In this document: positions 25,076 to 34,122 of the stretch, piece by piece
Layout of the letters: each line of letters opens with the position of its first letter
Position numbering within the stretch: the stretch's first letter is position 1
Assembly (NCBI RefSeq): GCF_023554105.1
Contig: NZ_JAMJWE010000012.1
Location: 62,001 to 126,000, forward strand
Direction: 5' to 3'
DNA length: 64,000 bases
DNA from: Brucella sp. 21LCYQ03
Lineage (GTDB): Bacteria > Pseudomonadota > Alphaproteobacteria > Rhizobiales > Rhizobiaceae
The notes under the pieces: model-generated
What the model saw: only the letters and a program-made list of their open reading frames with translations
Database searches by the model: none
Told to the model about the DNA's origin: nothing
Made by a program: the position numbers and the translations under genes

Positions 25076-26452
25076 TCATTCCTTCATTGCTGCACGCACG
25101 TCTTCATCAGCAAGCGTCTGATCAAGCGTTATGCGCGTGCGTTCGATGATTGCGTCAATGTCCTCATCAGTGCAGCACAGCGGCGGGGCATAGCCAAGAA
25201 CGCCATTTGCAAAAGCGCGGATCACAAGACCATTGTCCCAAGCACGATCGAAAATGCGGCGTGCCGGATCAGCCGCAGCTGGAAGTGGCGTCTTTTTTTC
25301 CTTGTCCGTGACAAGCTCGATTGCTGCCAGCATGCCGCGACCACGCACATCGCCAACCAGCGGATGATCTGCCAAAGCATGCAAACCAGCCATGAGGCGC
25401 TGACCAGCCTTACGGCCATTTTCGAGCAACCCACCTTCATAAAGACGCAGACATTCTAGGCCAACCGCCGCACTAACCGGATGTGCCGAATAAGTATAAC
25501 CATGGCCGACTGCCGATTTGCCTGCACCATCTGCAATGGTGTTGTAAACATGCTCCGACATGAACACGGCACCCATCGGCACATAGCCCGATGTCAGACC
25601 CTTAGCAGTCGTAATGAAATCCGGAACGACATCATCTTCCGAACAAGCGAAAAGCGGCCCTGTACGGCCAAAGCCCGTAATCACTTCGTCAGCGATGAAC
25701 AGAACATCATATTCCTTGCAAAGCGCATGCATTGCCTTGAGCCAGCCGGTAGGCGGAACCAACACGCCACCAGAGCCCTGAATGGGTTCAACATAAAATG
25801 CTGCGACGCGTTCCGCGCCAAGCTCTTCGATCTTAGCGCGAAGTGCTGCAACTGACGCGTCGATGATTGCCTGCGGATCCGTGCCGACCGGATTGCGATA
25901 GGCATAATGCGATGGAATTTTATGCTGCCAGTCATATGGGACACCAAAGCCCGCATGAAATGCCGGAAGTGCAGTCAGACCGGAACCAGCGGTCGAAGAA
26001 CCATGATAGCCATATTCGACCGAAATAAACTGGTCTTTTTGCGGCGTGCCCTTCGCATGGTAATAATAGCGAATGAAGCGGATTGTGCTGTCGATCGCGT
26101 CCGAGCCGCCAAGTGTGAAATAGACGTGGTTGAGATCACCCGGCGCACGATCTGCCAATTCAGCGGCCAAACGAATGGCAGGCTCTGAACCGAGACCGAA
26201 ATAACCAGTCGCATAGGGAAGCTCTTGCAACTGCTTTGTCGCCGCTTCAACGATGCTGTCCTGACCATAGCCAACATTCACGCACCAAAGACCGGCAAAG
26301 CCATCAAGCAGCTTTTGGCCCGATGCATCGGTCACAGTAGCACCTTTGCCCGACTTCAAAACACGCACGCCAGCGGCTTCGTGACTGCGGAATGATGACA
26401 CCGGATGCACCAGATGGGCGCGATCAAGTTCGATCAGCGAATTGCTCAGCAT
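25076..26452 (-). CDS. Class III PLP-dependent aminotransferase
   Basis: The 458-residue enzyme starts at ATG 26452 after GGAG. Family marks are FAGLWCVNVGYG near the start, the cofactor-phosphate region LGGSDAIDS, the aspartate in LFIADEVITGFGRTG, and the PLP lysine in TTAKGLTSGYVPMGA. It belongs to the omega-aminotransferases that use pyruvate (SpuC-like, taurine- or beta-alanine-pyruvate types). A diamine, GABA or beta-amino acid is a likely donor. It is the second gene of the operon beginning at 27308. The SSADH-like gene at 29634 could oxidise the resulting semialdehyde. Confidence 0.9.
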   Translation of the reverse strand: MLSNSLIELDRAHLVHPVSSFRSHEAAGVRVLKSGKGATVTDASGQKLLDGFAGLWCVNVGYGQDSIVEAATKQLQELPYATGYFGLGSEPAIRLAAELADRAPGDLNHVYFTLGGSDAIDSTIRFIRYYYHAKGTPQKDQFISVEYGYHGSSTAGSGLTALPAFHAGFGVPYDWQHKIPSHYAYRNPVGTDPQAIIDASVAALRAKIEELGAERVAAFYVEPIQGSGGVLVPPTGWLKAMHALCKEYDVLFIADEVITGFGRTGPLFACSEDDVVPDFITTAKGLTSGYVPMGAVFMSEHVYNTIADGAGKSAVGHGYTYSAHPVSAAVGLECLRLYEGGLLENGRKAGQRLMAGLHALADHPLVGDVRGRGMLAAIELVTDKEKKTPLPAAADPARRIFDRAWDNGLVIRAFANGVLGYAPPLCCTDEDIDAIIERTRITLDQTLADEDVRAAMKE

Positions 26453-26465
26453 AATATTCTCCAAA

Positions 26466-27308
26466 TCAACCTAGTGCCTGATTTACAAGCGCATATGTGC
26501 GGTAGTCCGTACCGCTTTGTTCTTCGACTGGCCCAACGGCGCGGCGCATTGGTATGCCGCCACCAACATGGACAAGCCCGCGTTCAGTCAGCCAATCGGC
26601 AAGACCTGTCGCTATGTTCGTATCCACACGGACGAATTCACCCGTATGTTTTGAGAGTAGAAAGTCGATCAGCGCACGCGCATCGTCGCCGTTCTTCGCA
26701 ACCACCGGGCCAATAACAAGCCCGCGACCAAAGGGACGAATTCCTGCAAATGCCTCGACTTCATCATCCTTACGGATCACAGCGAACTGCGCGCTTTCAT
26801 TCAACAGTTGCATGATATTCGAGCGATTATGGCCGGTTGCGGCAATATCCATCTCGATCAGACGCGAAAAGTCATCGCTGCCCGCCCAAGAAATATAAGC
26901 CGGTGCATCGACCTTAGCGGCCAAACCCTGATGCTGAATGATTTCACCATTGGCCACAAAGCCAAGCTTTTCATAGAGCGGCAAACCGTCCTGCGTTGCG
27001 ACAAGCAAACAAGTGCGCCCGTTTGCAGCATCTAGTGCCGCCTGCATCAGCTTGCGACCAAGTCCGCGTCCGCGCATCGCTTCATCAACAATAACCATAT
27101 TGACGGTTGCAACATCATCGCCCAATGGCGTCGACATTGCGGTGCCAACGACGGTTCCGTCTTCAAGTGCAACAACACCATTGCTGAGTGCGAGCACAAA
27201 GGCCCAATCTTCGCGACGATGTGGCCAGCCTGCCTGTTGAGACAAAGCAACAGCACCATCAAGATGATCTGGTGTCATCGTTTCGAGTGTGATTTGCGAT
27301 GCGGTCAT
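26466..27308 (-). CDS. Two-domain GNAT acetyltransferase (copy 1)
   Basis: The 280-residue protein has an N-terminal GNAT domain with the acetyl-CoA loop MRGRGLGRKLMQAAL (about residues 79-93) and LPLYEKLGF. A second, C-terminal GNAT-like domain (about residues 150-275) contains AFAGIRPFGRGLVIGPVVA. The same two-domain plan occurs in the gene at 36444. It is the first gene of the aminotransferase operon, 13 bases before the next start, so it may acetylate an amine substrate or product. The function is unproven. Confidence 0.85.
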   Translation of the reverse strand: MTASQITLETMTPDHLDGAVALSQQAGWPHRREDWAFVLALSNGVVALEDGTVVGTAMSTPLGDDVATVNMVIVDEAMRGRGLGRKLMQAALDAANGRTCLLVATQDGLPLYEKLGFVANGEIIQHQGLAAKVDAPAYISWAGSDDFSRLIEMDIAATGHNRSNIMQLLNESAQFAVIRKDDEVEAFAGIRPFGRGLVIGPVVAKNGDDARALIDFLLSKHTGEFVRVDTNIATGLADWLTERGLVHVGGGIPMRRAVGPVEEQSGTDYRTYALVNQALG

Positions 27309-27637
27309 GACTGTTTCCGAGCATGGTTCTTCATAGACCCAGATTAGAATGAGGCTTGCAGCAGTTCATCCCGACCAGCATCCATATACTGATGATTTTC
27401 ACTGTCCTTTGATAGCGTCGCCGCATCTTATGCCGCGAGATATGGCGAACCGCTGCTCAAACCAATAGCGCACCCCTACCCGAAGGCTAGCCAGACGAAA
27501 CTCTCTGCCAAAGCTCTACTGAGATACGAAACAATCTGCTTCGCACAGATAGGAATGCAGTGATTAGTCTATTCGCGGCTCATTATGATGTATGACAACG
27601 GCACAGCAGTGCCTGCACGCCTTGGAAGGATCAAATC
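27309..27637. other. Divergent promoter region
   Basis: This 329-base gap separates the divergent GNAT operon and the HAD/oxidase pair. GGAAGG stands before the start at 27638. I saw an AT-rich stretch (TTATGATGTATG near 27582) that could be a -10 region, but no clear operator or RNA. Confidence 0.3.
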
Positions 27638-28306
27638 ATGGCCCAGTTCAGACCAAAATACATTACCTTCGATTGCTACGGCACACTGACCAACTTTCAG
27701 ATGGCGGAAGCCGCACGCGATCTTTACGGCGAACAGCTCAATGAAGATCAGATGCAGCAGTTCATCAAGAATTTTGCTGCTTATCGCCTTGATGAAATCC
27801 TCGGCGACTGGAAGCCATATAATGAAGTCGTTCACAATGCGATTGAACGCACCTGCAAAATGAATAATGTAACCTTCAAGGCAGAAGATGCGCGCACCGT
27901 CTATGAACGCGTTCCAACCTGGGGCCCACATGCAGATGTGCCAGCCGGTCTTTCCAAGGTTGCCAAAGAAATCCCGCTCGTCATTCTTTCAAATGCCATG
28001 AACGAGCAGATCCACCACAATGTTGAAAAGCTCGGCGCGCCATTTCATGCCGTTTATACAGCGCAGCAGGCACAGGCATATAAGCCACGCTTCAAAGCAT
28101 TTGAATATATGCTCGACCAGCTCAACGCCAATCCAGAAGACATTCTCCATGTCTCGTCATCCTTCCGCTATGACCTGATGTCGGCACATGATCTTGGTAT
28201 CAAGAACAAGGTCTGGGTCAATCGCGGTCACGAGCCCGCAAATCCTTATTACGGCTATACCGAAATCAAGGATATTTCCGGTCTGGCCGGCGTCGTTGGA
28301 CTGTAA
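27638..28306 (+). CDS. HAD superfamily hydrolase, L-2-haloacid dehalogenase type (copy 1)
   Basis: The 222-residue protein shows motif I as FDCYGTL: the nucleophilic aspartate is followed two residues later by tyrosine, as in type II haloacid dehalogenases, instead of the second aspartate of phosphatases. Motif II is LSNAMNEQ, a lysine lies in YKPRFKAFEYM, and motif III region is HVSSSFRYDLMSAHDLG. The FAD oxidase gene follows 15 bases later. This HAD-oxidase pair is repeated at 39665-41717. Dehalogenation is the family name; a role in amine breakdown is more likely from context. Confidence 0.88.
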   Translation: MAQFRPKYITFDCYGTLTNFQMAEAARDLYGEQLNEDQMQQFIKNFAAYRLDEILGDWKPYNEVVHNAIERTCKMNNVTFKAEDARTVYERVPTWGPHADVPAGLSKVAKEIPLVILSNAMNEQIHHNVEKLGAPFHAVYTAQQAQAYKPRFKAFEYMLDQLNANPEDILHVSSSFRYDLMSAHDLGIKNKVWVNRGHEPANPYYGYTEIKDISGLAGVVGL

Positions 28307-28321
28307 ATAAGGCTTAGCAAG

Positions 28322-29599
28322 ATGCAATTTAAACCCTACTGGCACGATACCACACCGCCTTTCACTGCTGGCGAAAAGAACCCGCCGGAAGGACATTATG
28401 ATGTTGCCATTATCGGCGGTGGTTTCACTGGCCTTTCGGCTGCATTGCATCTTGCCAAAGCAGGCAGCCGCGTCGCAGTTTTTGAAACGGGGCTTGTCGG
28501 CTCCGGCGCTTCGGGGCGCAATGGCGGACATCTTAACAATGGTCTCGCGCACAGCTTTATTGCTGCAAAACAACACCTTGGCGCAGAGCGCGCCAAGGCT
28601 CTCTACAAAGCCTTTGACGATTCCGTCGATACAATCGAACGCATCGTTGCGGAAGAAAATATCGATTGCTCTTTCCGCCGCGCGGGCAAATTGAAGCTTG
28701 CTTCAAAGCCCGCACATTTTGATGGTCTTGCGCGCAATTTTGAAGCCATTCATGCGGAAGTTGATCCTGATACCGCCTTGCTGCGCGCCGATCAGCTCTC
28801 CGGCGAAGTCGGGTCCAATGATTTTCATGGAGCCATGCTTTCCAAGAAAAGCGCCATGATGCATATGGGGCGTTATGTAACTGGTTTGGCTGCGGCGGCA
28901 GCACGTCACGGTGCTTTCATTTTTGAAAACACAACTGTTCAGGAGCGCAAAAAGCTCGGCAGCCAGCATCAGATAGTTACTTCGCGCGGCACAGTGACTG
29001 CCGACAATGTTATCTTGGCAACCGGTGCTTATACGACCGACAGTTTTTCATATTTCCGCAAGCGCATCATTCCAGTTGGCAGTTTTATCATTGCAACCCG
29101 ACCGTTGACCGAGAGCGAAATTGCTGCCACAATGCCCGGCAATCGCACCTATGTCACGTCGATGAATATCGGCAATTATTTCCGCCTTGCTCCTGATAAT
29201 CGTATGATTTTCGGTGGCCGCGCACGCTTTTCCACGACATCAGACCAGCGCTCCGACGGCAAAAGCGGCGCGATATTACGTGCAAACCTTGTTGAAATGT
29301 TCCCGCATCTTGCCAATGTTGAAATCGATTATTGCTGGGGTGGTTTGGTCGATATGACTCAGGATCGCTATCCGCGAGCAGGTTTTGCCGATGGTGTCTG
29401 GTATGCGATGGGCTATTCCGGTCATGGCGCACAAATGTCCACGCAGATGGGTATCTATCTGGCAGACGCAATCCTCGGACGTGGCGACCACAATCCGATC
29501 TCAGGCCTCGATTGGCCAACCATTCCGGGCTATTCCGGTAAGCCTTGGTTTCTGCCGATGGTGGGCTTTTATTACAAAATGCTCGACAAGTTTCAGTAA
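28322..29599 (+). CDS. FAD-dependent amine oxidase, PuuB-like (copy 1)
   Basis: The 425-residue flavoprotein opens with VAIIGGGFTGLSAALHLAKAG (FAD site) and has the GASGRNGGH motif typical of gamma-glutamylputrescine oxidase PuuB and relatives. The C-terminal FAD contact is GYSGHGAQMSTQMG. These enzymes oxidise secondary or glutamylated amines to aldehyde and ammonia or amine, with oxygen as acceptor. With the HAD gene it forms a two-gene unit ending in a clear terminator. The SSADH-like gene on the other strand could process its aldehyde product. Confidence 0.88.
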   Translation: MQFKPYWHDTTPPFTAGEKNPPEGHYDVAIIGGGFTGLSAALHLAKAGSRVAVFETGLVGSGASGRNGGHLNNGLAHSFIAAKQHLGAERAKALYKAFDDSVDTIERIVAEENIDCSFRRAGKLKLASKPAHFDGLARNFEAIHAEVDPDTALLRADQLSGEVGSNDFHGAMLSKKSAMMHMGRYVTGLAAAAARHGAFIFENTTVQERKKLGSQHQIVTSRGTVTADNVILATGAYTTDSFSYFRKRIIPVGSFIIATRPLTESEIAATMPGNRTYVTSMNIGNYFRLAPDNRMIFGGRARFSTTSDQRSDGKSGAILRANLVEMFPHLANVEIDYCWGGLVDMTQDRYPRAGFADGVWYAMGYSGHGAQMSTQMGIYLADAILGRGDHNPISGLDWPTIPGYSGKPWFLPMVGFYYKMLDKFQ

Positions 29600-29606
29600 A
29601 GAAGAA

Positions 29607-29629
29607 GGGCGGTTTAACCGCCCTTTTTT
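29607..29629 (+). terminator. Rho-independent terminator
   Basis: The palindromic stem GGGCGGTTTAACCGCCC is followed by six T residues, eight bases after the oxidase stop codon. On the other strand it can also serve the convergent gene ending at 29634. Confidence 0.92.
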
Positions 29630-29633
29630 ATTC

Positions 29634-31088
29634 TCATAATCCGCCGACATGCAGCGTTTTGATTTCCAGATATTCATCAATTCCGAGCTGTGAACCTTCA
29701 CGGCCAAGCCCCGACTGTTTGACGCCACCGAAAGGCGCGACTTCAGTCGAGATCGCACCCGTGTTCAGGCCAACCATGCCAAACTCCAGCGCTTCAGCGA
29801 CGCGCCATGAACGTTTTAGGTTCTCGGTAAAGAAATAAGCCGCCAGACCAAATGGTGTTCCGTTGGCAATTTCAATGGCTTCTTCTTCTGTTTCAAAACG
29901 GAAGAGCGGCGCAACTGGTCCAAAGGTTTCTTCAGAAGCCAGCAGCATATCGGTTGTCGCATCACCCAGCACAATCGGACGCGCATATTGGCGACCTTCC
30001 GGCATGCTTTCGCTTTGTGCAAGAATTTTTGCACCACGGCCCAGAGCATCACTCACATGGCGTTCAATCTTTTCAATCGCCGCGTGATTGATCATGGGGC
30101 CAATCGCAACGCCGTCTTCCGTACCAACGCCGACCTTCATTTTTGTAACGCGAGCCGAAAGCTTAGCTGCGAAAGTATCGTAAATCCCGGATTGTACCAG
30201 AATACGGTTTGAGCAAACGCAGGTCTGGCCACCATTGCGGAATTTAGAAGCAATAGCACCTTCCACAGCCTGATCGAGATCAGCATCGTCAAAGACTATA
30301 AACGGCGCGTTGCCGCCAAGCTCCAGGCTCAGACGCTTAATACTGTCAGCAGCGCCCTTCATCAGCAGCGAACCCACACGCGTTGAGCCTGTAAACGAGA
30401 TTTTGCGCACGGTTTCATTGGCCATCAGTTCATTGCCGATTTCCGTTGGCATGCCGGTGACAATGTTAATGACACCAGCCGGTATCCCTGCCCTCTCAGC
30501 CAAAACACCAAGCGCGAGCGCGGAAAATGGGGTGAATTCCGAAGGCTTGATGACAACCGTGCAGCCTGCCGCAAGTGCTGGAGCAACCTTGCGGGTGATC
30601 ATCGCATTCGGGAAATTCCATGGCGTGATGATCGCGCAAACACCAACGGCTTCTTTCAGCACCAGAATACGGCGATCTGCCGTTGGCGAAGGAATGCTGC
30701 CGCCATCAATGCGGCGCGCTTCTTCAGCGAACCATTTAACGAACGATGCGCCGTAGCGGATTTCGCCCAATGCTTCATTGAGCGGCTTACCCTGCTCCAG
30801 TGTCAGCAGAAGAGCAAGATCCTGCTCATGCTCGATCATCAGCGCAAACCAGCGTTCAAGCAGCGCTGCACGCTCGGCATGAGTTTTCTTTTTCCATGGC
30901 TTGAAAGCTTCCGCCGCAGCATCAATTGCAGCGCGTGTTTCCTTGCCGCTCATATCGGGAATCGTGCCCAAAGTGCTGAGGCTTGCAGGATTGGTAACAT
31001 CAACAGTCGCGCCAGACGCGGCATCCTGCCAAATGCCACCAATGAGACCCTGTTGGCGAAAAAGCGACTGATCTTTTAACGTATGCAT
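29634..31088 (-). CDS. gabD: NAD(P)-dependent succinate-semialdehyde dehydrogenase family protein
   Basis: The 484-residue aldehyde dehydrogenase resembles GabD. Marks are TPWNFPNAMITRKVAPALAA, the catalytic glutamate in LELGGNAPF, the catalytic cysteine in NGGQTCVCSNR (a second cysteine follows two residues later, as in GabD), and EVAPFGGVKQSGLGREG at the end. It oxidises succinic semialdehyde or a similar omega-oxoacid. It follows the tartrate-dehydrogenase-like gene by nine bases and is the last gene of this group. Its likely feed is the transaminase (25076) and oxidase reactions nearby. Confidence 0.9.
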   Translation of the reverse strand: MHTLKDQSLFRQQGLIGGIWQDAASGATVDVTNPASLSTLGTIPDMSGKETRAAIDAAAEAFKPWKKKTHAERAALLERWFALMIEHEQDLALLLTLEQGKPLNEALGEIRYGASFVKWFAEEARRIDGGSIPSPTADRRILVLKEAVGVCAIITPWNFPNAMITRKVAPALAAGCTVVIKPSEFTPFSALALGVLAERAGIPAGVINIVTGMPTEIGNELMANETVRKISFTGSTRVGSLLMKGAADSIKRLSLELGGNAPFIVFDDADLDQAVEGAIASKFRNGGQTCVCSNRILVQSGIYDTFAAKLSARVTKMKVGVGTEDGVAIGPMINHAAIEKIERHVSDALGRGAKILAQSESMPEGRQYARPIVLGDATTDMLLASEETFGPVAPLFRFETEEEAIEIANGTPFGLAAYFFTENLKRSWRVAEALEFGMVGLNTGAISTEVAPFGGVKQSGLGREGSQLGIDEYLEIKTLHVGGL

Positions 31089-31097
31089 GACGACCTC

Positions 31098-32141
31098 TTA
31101 TGCCAGAGCTGAAAGCACGGCCTGCGTGATCGCATCCGTTTTGTCTTTGCCCGCGATAGTTCCGATACCCTGAGCCGTCGCTGTTTCGATTGCTGCCATC
31201 ACATCTTTTGCAGCCTGATGCTCGCCAAGATGCTCAAGCATCATCGCGCCCGACCAGATCGCCGCAATTGGGTTCGCAATGCCGAGATGGGCGATGTCTG
31301 GAGCGGAGCCATGAACTGGCTCAAACATAGACGGTGCTGAGCGATCAGGGTTGATATTGGCAGACGCCGCATAGCCAAGACCGCCCTGAATGGCCGCGCC
31401 CAAGTCGGTCAGAATATCGCCAAAGAGGTTCGAAGCAACAATAACATCAAGGCTTTCCGGCGCCATAACCATACGGGCTGCCATTGCATCAATATGATAG
31501 TGTGAAACCTCCACATCGGGATATTCTTTGGCAACATCCTTTGTCACTTCGTCCCAGAAAACCATCGAATATTTCTGCGCATTGGATTTCGTAACGGAAG
31601 CTAGCTTCTTACGGCGTAAACGCGCCTGCTCAAAACCAAAGCGGATAATGCGCTCAACGCCAGTGCGGGTGAAAATCGCGGTTTCTACTGCAACTTCATC
31701 TTTCGTACCCGAATGGACGCGTCCACCAGCGCCCGAATATTCGCCCTCAGTATTCTCGCGAATGCAGAGAATATCAAAGCCTTCCGAACGCAGCGGACCG
31801 GTTACACCCGGCAAGAGGCGATGCGGGCGGATATTCGCGTATTGCACAAAGGCTTTGCGGATCGGTAACAACAAACCGTGCAGCGACACTGAATCCGGCA
31901 CTTCCGCAGGCCAGCCAACGGCACCAAGATATATCGCATCGAATTTACGCAGAGTCTCGATACCATCTGCTGGCATCATCGCGCCGGTCTCATGATAATA
32001 TTCGCACGACCATGGAAAGCTGGTGCCTTCCAACGCAAATCCATTGCGCTTTGCAGCAGCCTGCAAAACTTGCCATGTCGCATCGGTTACGCTTTTACCA
32101 ATGCCGTCACCTGGGATGAGTGCAATCGAATAAGTTGTCAT
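31098..32141 (-). CDS. Tartrate dehydrogenase-like enzyme (isocitrate/isopropylmalate dehydrogenase family)
   Basis: The 347-residue enzyme has the family start ALIPGDGIGKSVTDA, the substrate-binding region IRENTEGEYSGAGGRVH, the metal-binding aspartates in NLFGDILTDLGAAIQGGLG, and the NAD site FEPVHGSAPDIAHLG. The version of these motifs points to tartrate dehydrogenase / D-malate dehydrogenase (TtuC/DmlA) rather than LeuB. It converts tartrate or D-malate to oxaloglycolate, or oxaloacetate/pyruvate plus CO2. It lies between two aldehyde dehydrogenase genes. Its real substrate here is not clear. Confidence 0.87.
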   Translation of the reverse strand: MTTYSIALIPGDGIGKSVTDATWQVLQAAAKRNGFALEGTSFPWSCEYYHETGAMMPADGIETLRKFDAIYLGAVGWPAEVPDSVSLHGLLLPIRKAFVQYANIRPHRLLPGVTGPLRSEGFDILCIRENTEGEYSGAGGRVHSGTKDEVAVETAIFTRTGVERIIRFGFEQARLRRKKLASVTKSNAQKYSMVFWDEVTKDVAKEYPDVEVSHYHIDAMAARMVMAPESLDVIVASNLFGDILTDLGAAIQGGLGYAASANINPDRSAPSMFEPVHGSAPDIAHLGIANPIAAIWSGAMMLEHLGEHQAAKDVMAAIETATAQGIGTIAGKDKTDAITQAVLSALA

Positions 32142-32152
32142 TGTTTGTTCCC

Positions 32153-33616
32153 TTATAAGTCTATCAAAACGCTTTTAGTTTTGCGGTTCGCAAGATAGGC
32201 GTCACGTCCGAGGTCTTTGCCAATGCCAGAGCTTTTATAGCCACCAGTCGGAAGGATATGATCCCGCGAACGGCCATAGCGGTTGACCCAAATGGTGCCT
32301 GCCTGCAAAGCCTTGGTGACACGCAGCGCACGAGACAGATCACGCGTGAAAAGACCGGCTGCCAGCCCATAGGTCGGATGATCAGCGAGAGCGAATGCCT
32401 CGTCTTCTTCTTTGAATGTCTGAAGTGTCAGCACAGGCCCGAAGATTTCTTCGGTCACAGCGGGGGAGTTTTCATCGACACCGCGAAGCAAAGTTGGCTC
32501 GTAAAAATAGCCGTCACGATCCATTCGCTTGCCGCCCACAACACTTTGTGCGCCAAGGCTGACAGCCTTCTGCACAATCTCATCAATACGACAAATCTGA
32601 CGTTCCGAAATAATCGGAGAATATTGGGTATTCTCGTCCCATGTCACACCCGGCTTGATATTCGCCATATGACGCGCAATCGTTTCGCTCAATGCATCCG
32701 CGATTTCTTCCGCAACAATCAAGCGCGAACCCGCGACACAGGCCTGTCCGGCATTGGAGATAATTCCGCGTGTGATGGCCGCTGCCGCCAGTTCGAGATC
32801 AGCATCGGCAAACACCACCTGCGGACTTTTACCGCCAAGTTCCAGCGTCATAGGCTTGATGCCAGTGCGCGCAATATTCTCCATTATTGCTGCACCTGCT
32901 GCCGTTGATCCGGTGAAGCTCACTTTGGAAATATCAGGATGCCCGGTAATAGCATTGCCGGTGGTTGGACCATCCCCCAGAACGATATTAATCAGACCAG
33001 CGGGAATTCCAGCCTTTACTGCGAGTTCAGCGATATAAAGCGTGGTGAAAGGTGTGATTTCGGATGGCTTTAGGACAACAGCATTACCCGCTGCAAGCGC
33101 CGGTCCAAGCTTCCAGCCAGCCATCGAGATCGGGAAATTCCACGGCGTAATCGCGCCAATCACACCGTAAGGCTCGCTCAAGGTCATGCCGAATGTGCTG
33201 GTACTGGTTGGCACAACTTCGCTGCCTTCCTTGTCAGCAAATTCTGCAAAGAAGCGGATTTGCTCGGCAGTGACGGCTATATCGCCTTCGATAAGATGGG
33301 CTATTGGGCGTGTCGATGAAACAGCTTCCATACGCGCTAGCGTCATCGCTTCCTGCTCGATCAGATCGGCCCAACGATGCATGGCATTAAGCCGTTCGCG
33401 CGGACGGCTATCAGCCCAGCCGCTTGTTTTCAAAGTGGCCTTGGCATTCTCTACGGCACGATCAACCAGCGCAACATCAGCAATCGGACAATCGCCATAG
33501 GCTTTACCGTCCGATGGCCGGTGCATTTCCATCGTGCCGGTAGCTTCCACGCGCTCCCCGCCAATATAATGATAAAAAGGCAGTTTAAGCGTTTCAGGAT
33601 CAAAGCTTAATGTCAT
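32153..33616 (-). CDS. NAD(P)-dependent aldehyde dehydrogenase
   Basis: The 487-residue enzyme has the family motifs ITPWNFPISMAGWKLGPALAA, LELGGKSPQVVFADADL with the catalytic glutamate, and NAGQACVAGSRL with the catalytic cysteine. The ending (TGGYKSSGIGKDLG) resembles betaine-aldehyde and aminoaldehyde dehydrogenases. GAGGTG precedes ATG 33616. It is the first gene of the group 33616-29634 and should oxidise an aldehyde made by the nearby amine oxidases or transaminase. Confidence 0.9.
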   Translation of the reverse strand: MTLSFDPETLKLPFYHYIGGERVEATGTMEMHRPSDGKAYGDCPIADVALVDRAVENAKATLKTSGWADSRPRERLNAMHRWADLIEQEAMTLARMEAVSSTRPIAHLIEGDIAVTAEQIRFFAEFADKEGSEVVPTSTSTFGMTLSEPYGVIGAITPWNFPISMAGWKLGPALAAGNAVVLKPSEITPFTTLYIAELAVKAGIPAGLINIVLGDGPTTGNAITGHPDISKVSFTGSTAAGAAIMENIARTGIKPMTLELGGKSPQVVFADADLELAAAAITRGIISNAGQACVAGSRLIVAEEIADALSETIARHMANIKPGVTWDENTQYSPIISERQICRIDEIVQKAVSLGAQSVVGGKRMDRDGYFYEPTLLRGVDENSPAVTEEIFGPVLTLQTFKEEDEAFALADHPTYGLAAGLFTRDLSRALRVTKALQAGTIWVNRYGRSRDHILPTGGYKSSGIGKDLGRDAYLANRKTKSVLIDL

Positions 33617-33681
33617 GGCGCACCTCGAACTTTCTATGACGAAAGATTAGAGCCACACGCGCCGCATTATTGATTGAGAAT

Positions 33682-33718
33682 AACCCGCCTGACGGTTTTG
33701 AATCGCGTCAGACGGGTT
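33682..33718 (-). terminator. Hairpin after the cupin gene
   Basis: AACCCGCCTGACG (33682-33694) pairs with CGTCAGACGGGTT (33706-33718), with one mismatch. It lies 32 bases after the cupin stop codon and divides the minus-strand genes 36183-29634 into two groups. There is no long T run. Confidence 0.6.
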
Positions 33719-33750
33719 TAAAGCGGCGGATTATTCTGGATACGAAATGC

Positions 33751-34107
33751 TTATTCGTAAACGCAGAGATAAATCTTACGTACGGTTTCAATCGTGCGCC
33801 ATACGCCGACAAAGCCCGGCTTCATAACAAAGCTGTCGCCTGCACGATAAGTCTTGGTTTCACCGCCCTTTTCTTCAATTTCAACGAGACCGGACAGGAT
33901 ATGGCAAAACTCTAATGTTGTGCCCTTGATAGAATGAGTTTCACCCGGAGTTGCTTCCCAAACCCCTGTGAGAACCTTGTCGTTCTTCGACGCATCCTGC
34001 GCCCATGTTTTAAATGACGGCGTGCCAGAGATCAGGCGATCTTCGGTTGGCAGAGCTTCTTTCGGCGCGAAATCTGGATTTGGATCGATAGTAATCAAAA
34101 GTGACAT
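33751..34107 (-). CDS. Cupin domain protein (DUF861/EutQ-like)
   Basis: The 118-residue single-domain cupin starts at ATG 34107 after AGGGAA. Visible cupin features are WEATPGETHSIKGTTLEFCHILSG and the second motif YRAGDSFVMKPGFVGVWRTIE. Small cupins of this family often lie beside FAD oxidase, HAD and amine-catabolic genes and may act as isomerases, decarboxylases or sensors. The gene follows the hydroxyacid dehydrogenase gene closely and ends its operon. No specific function can be given. Confidence 0.85.
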   Translation of the reverse strand: MSLLITIDPNPDFAPKEALPTEDRLISGTPSFKTWAQDASKNDKVLTGVWEATPGETHSIKGTTLEFCHILSGLVEIEEKGGETKTYRAGDSFVMKPGFVGVWRTIETVRKIYLCVYE

Positions 34108-34122
34108 GATAGTTCCCTTCAT

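Noticed and set aside
27638-28306. Naming the HAD gene as a working haloacid dehalogenase for organohalide breakdown
   Set aside because: Motifs fit the family, but no halogenated-compound genes are around; context points to amine catabolism.
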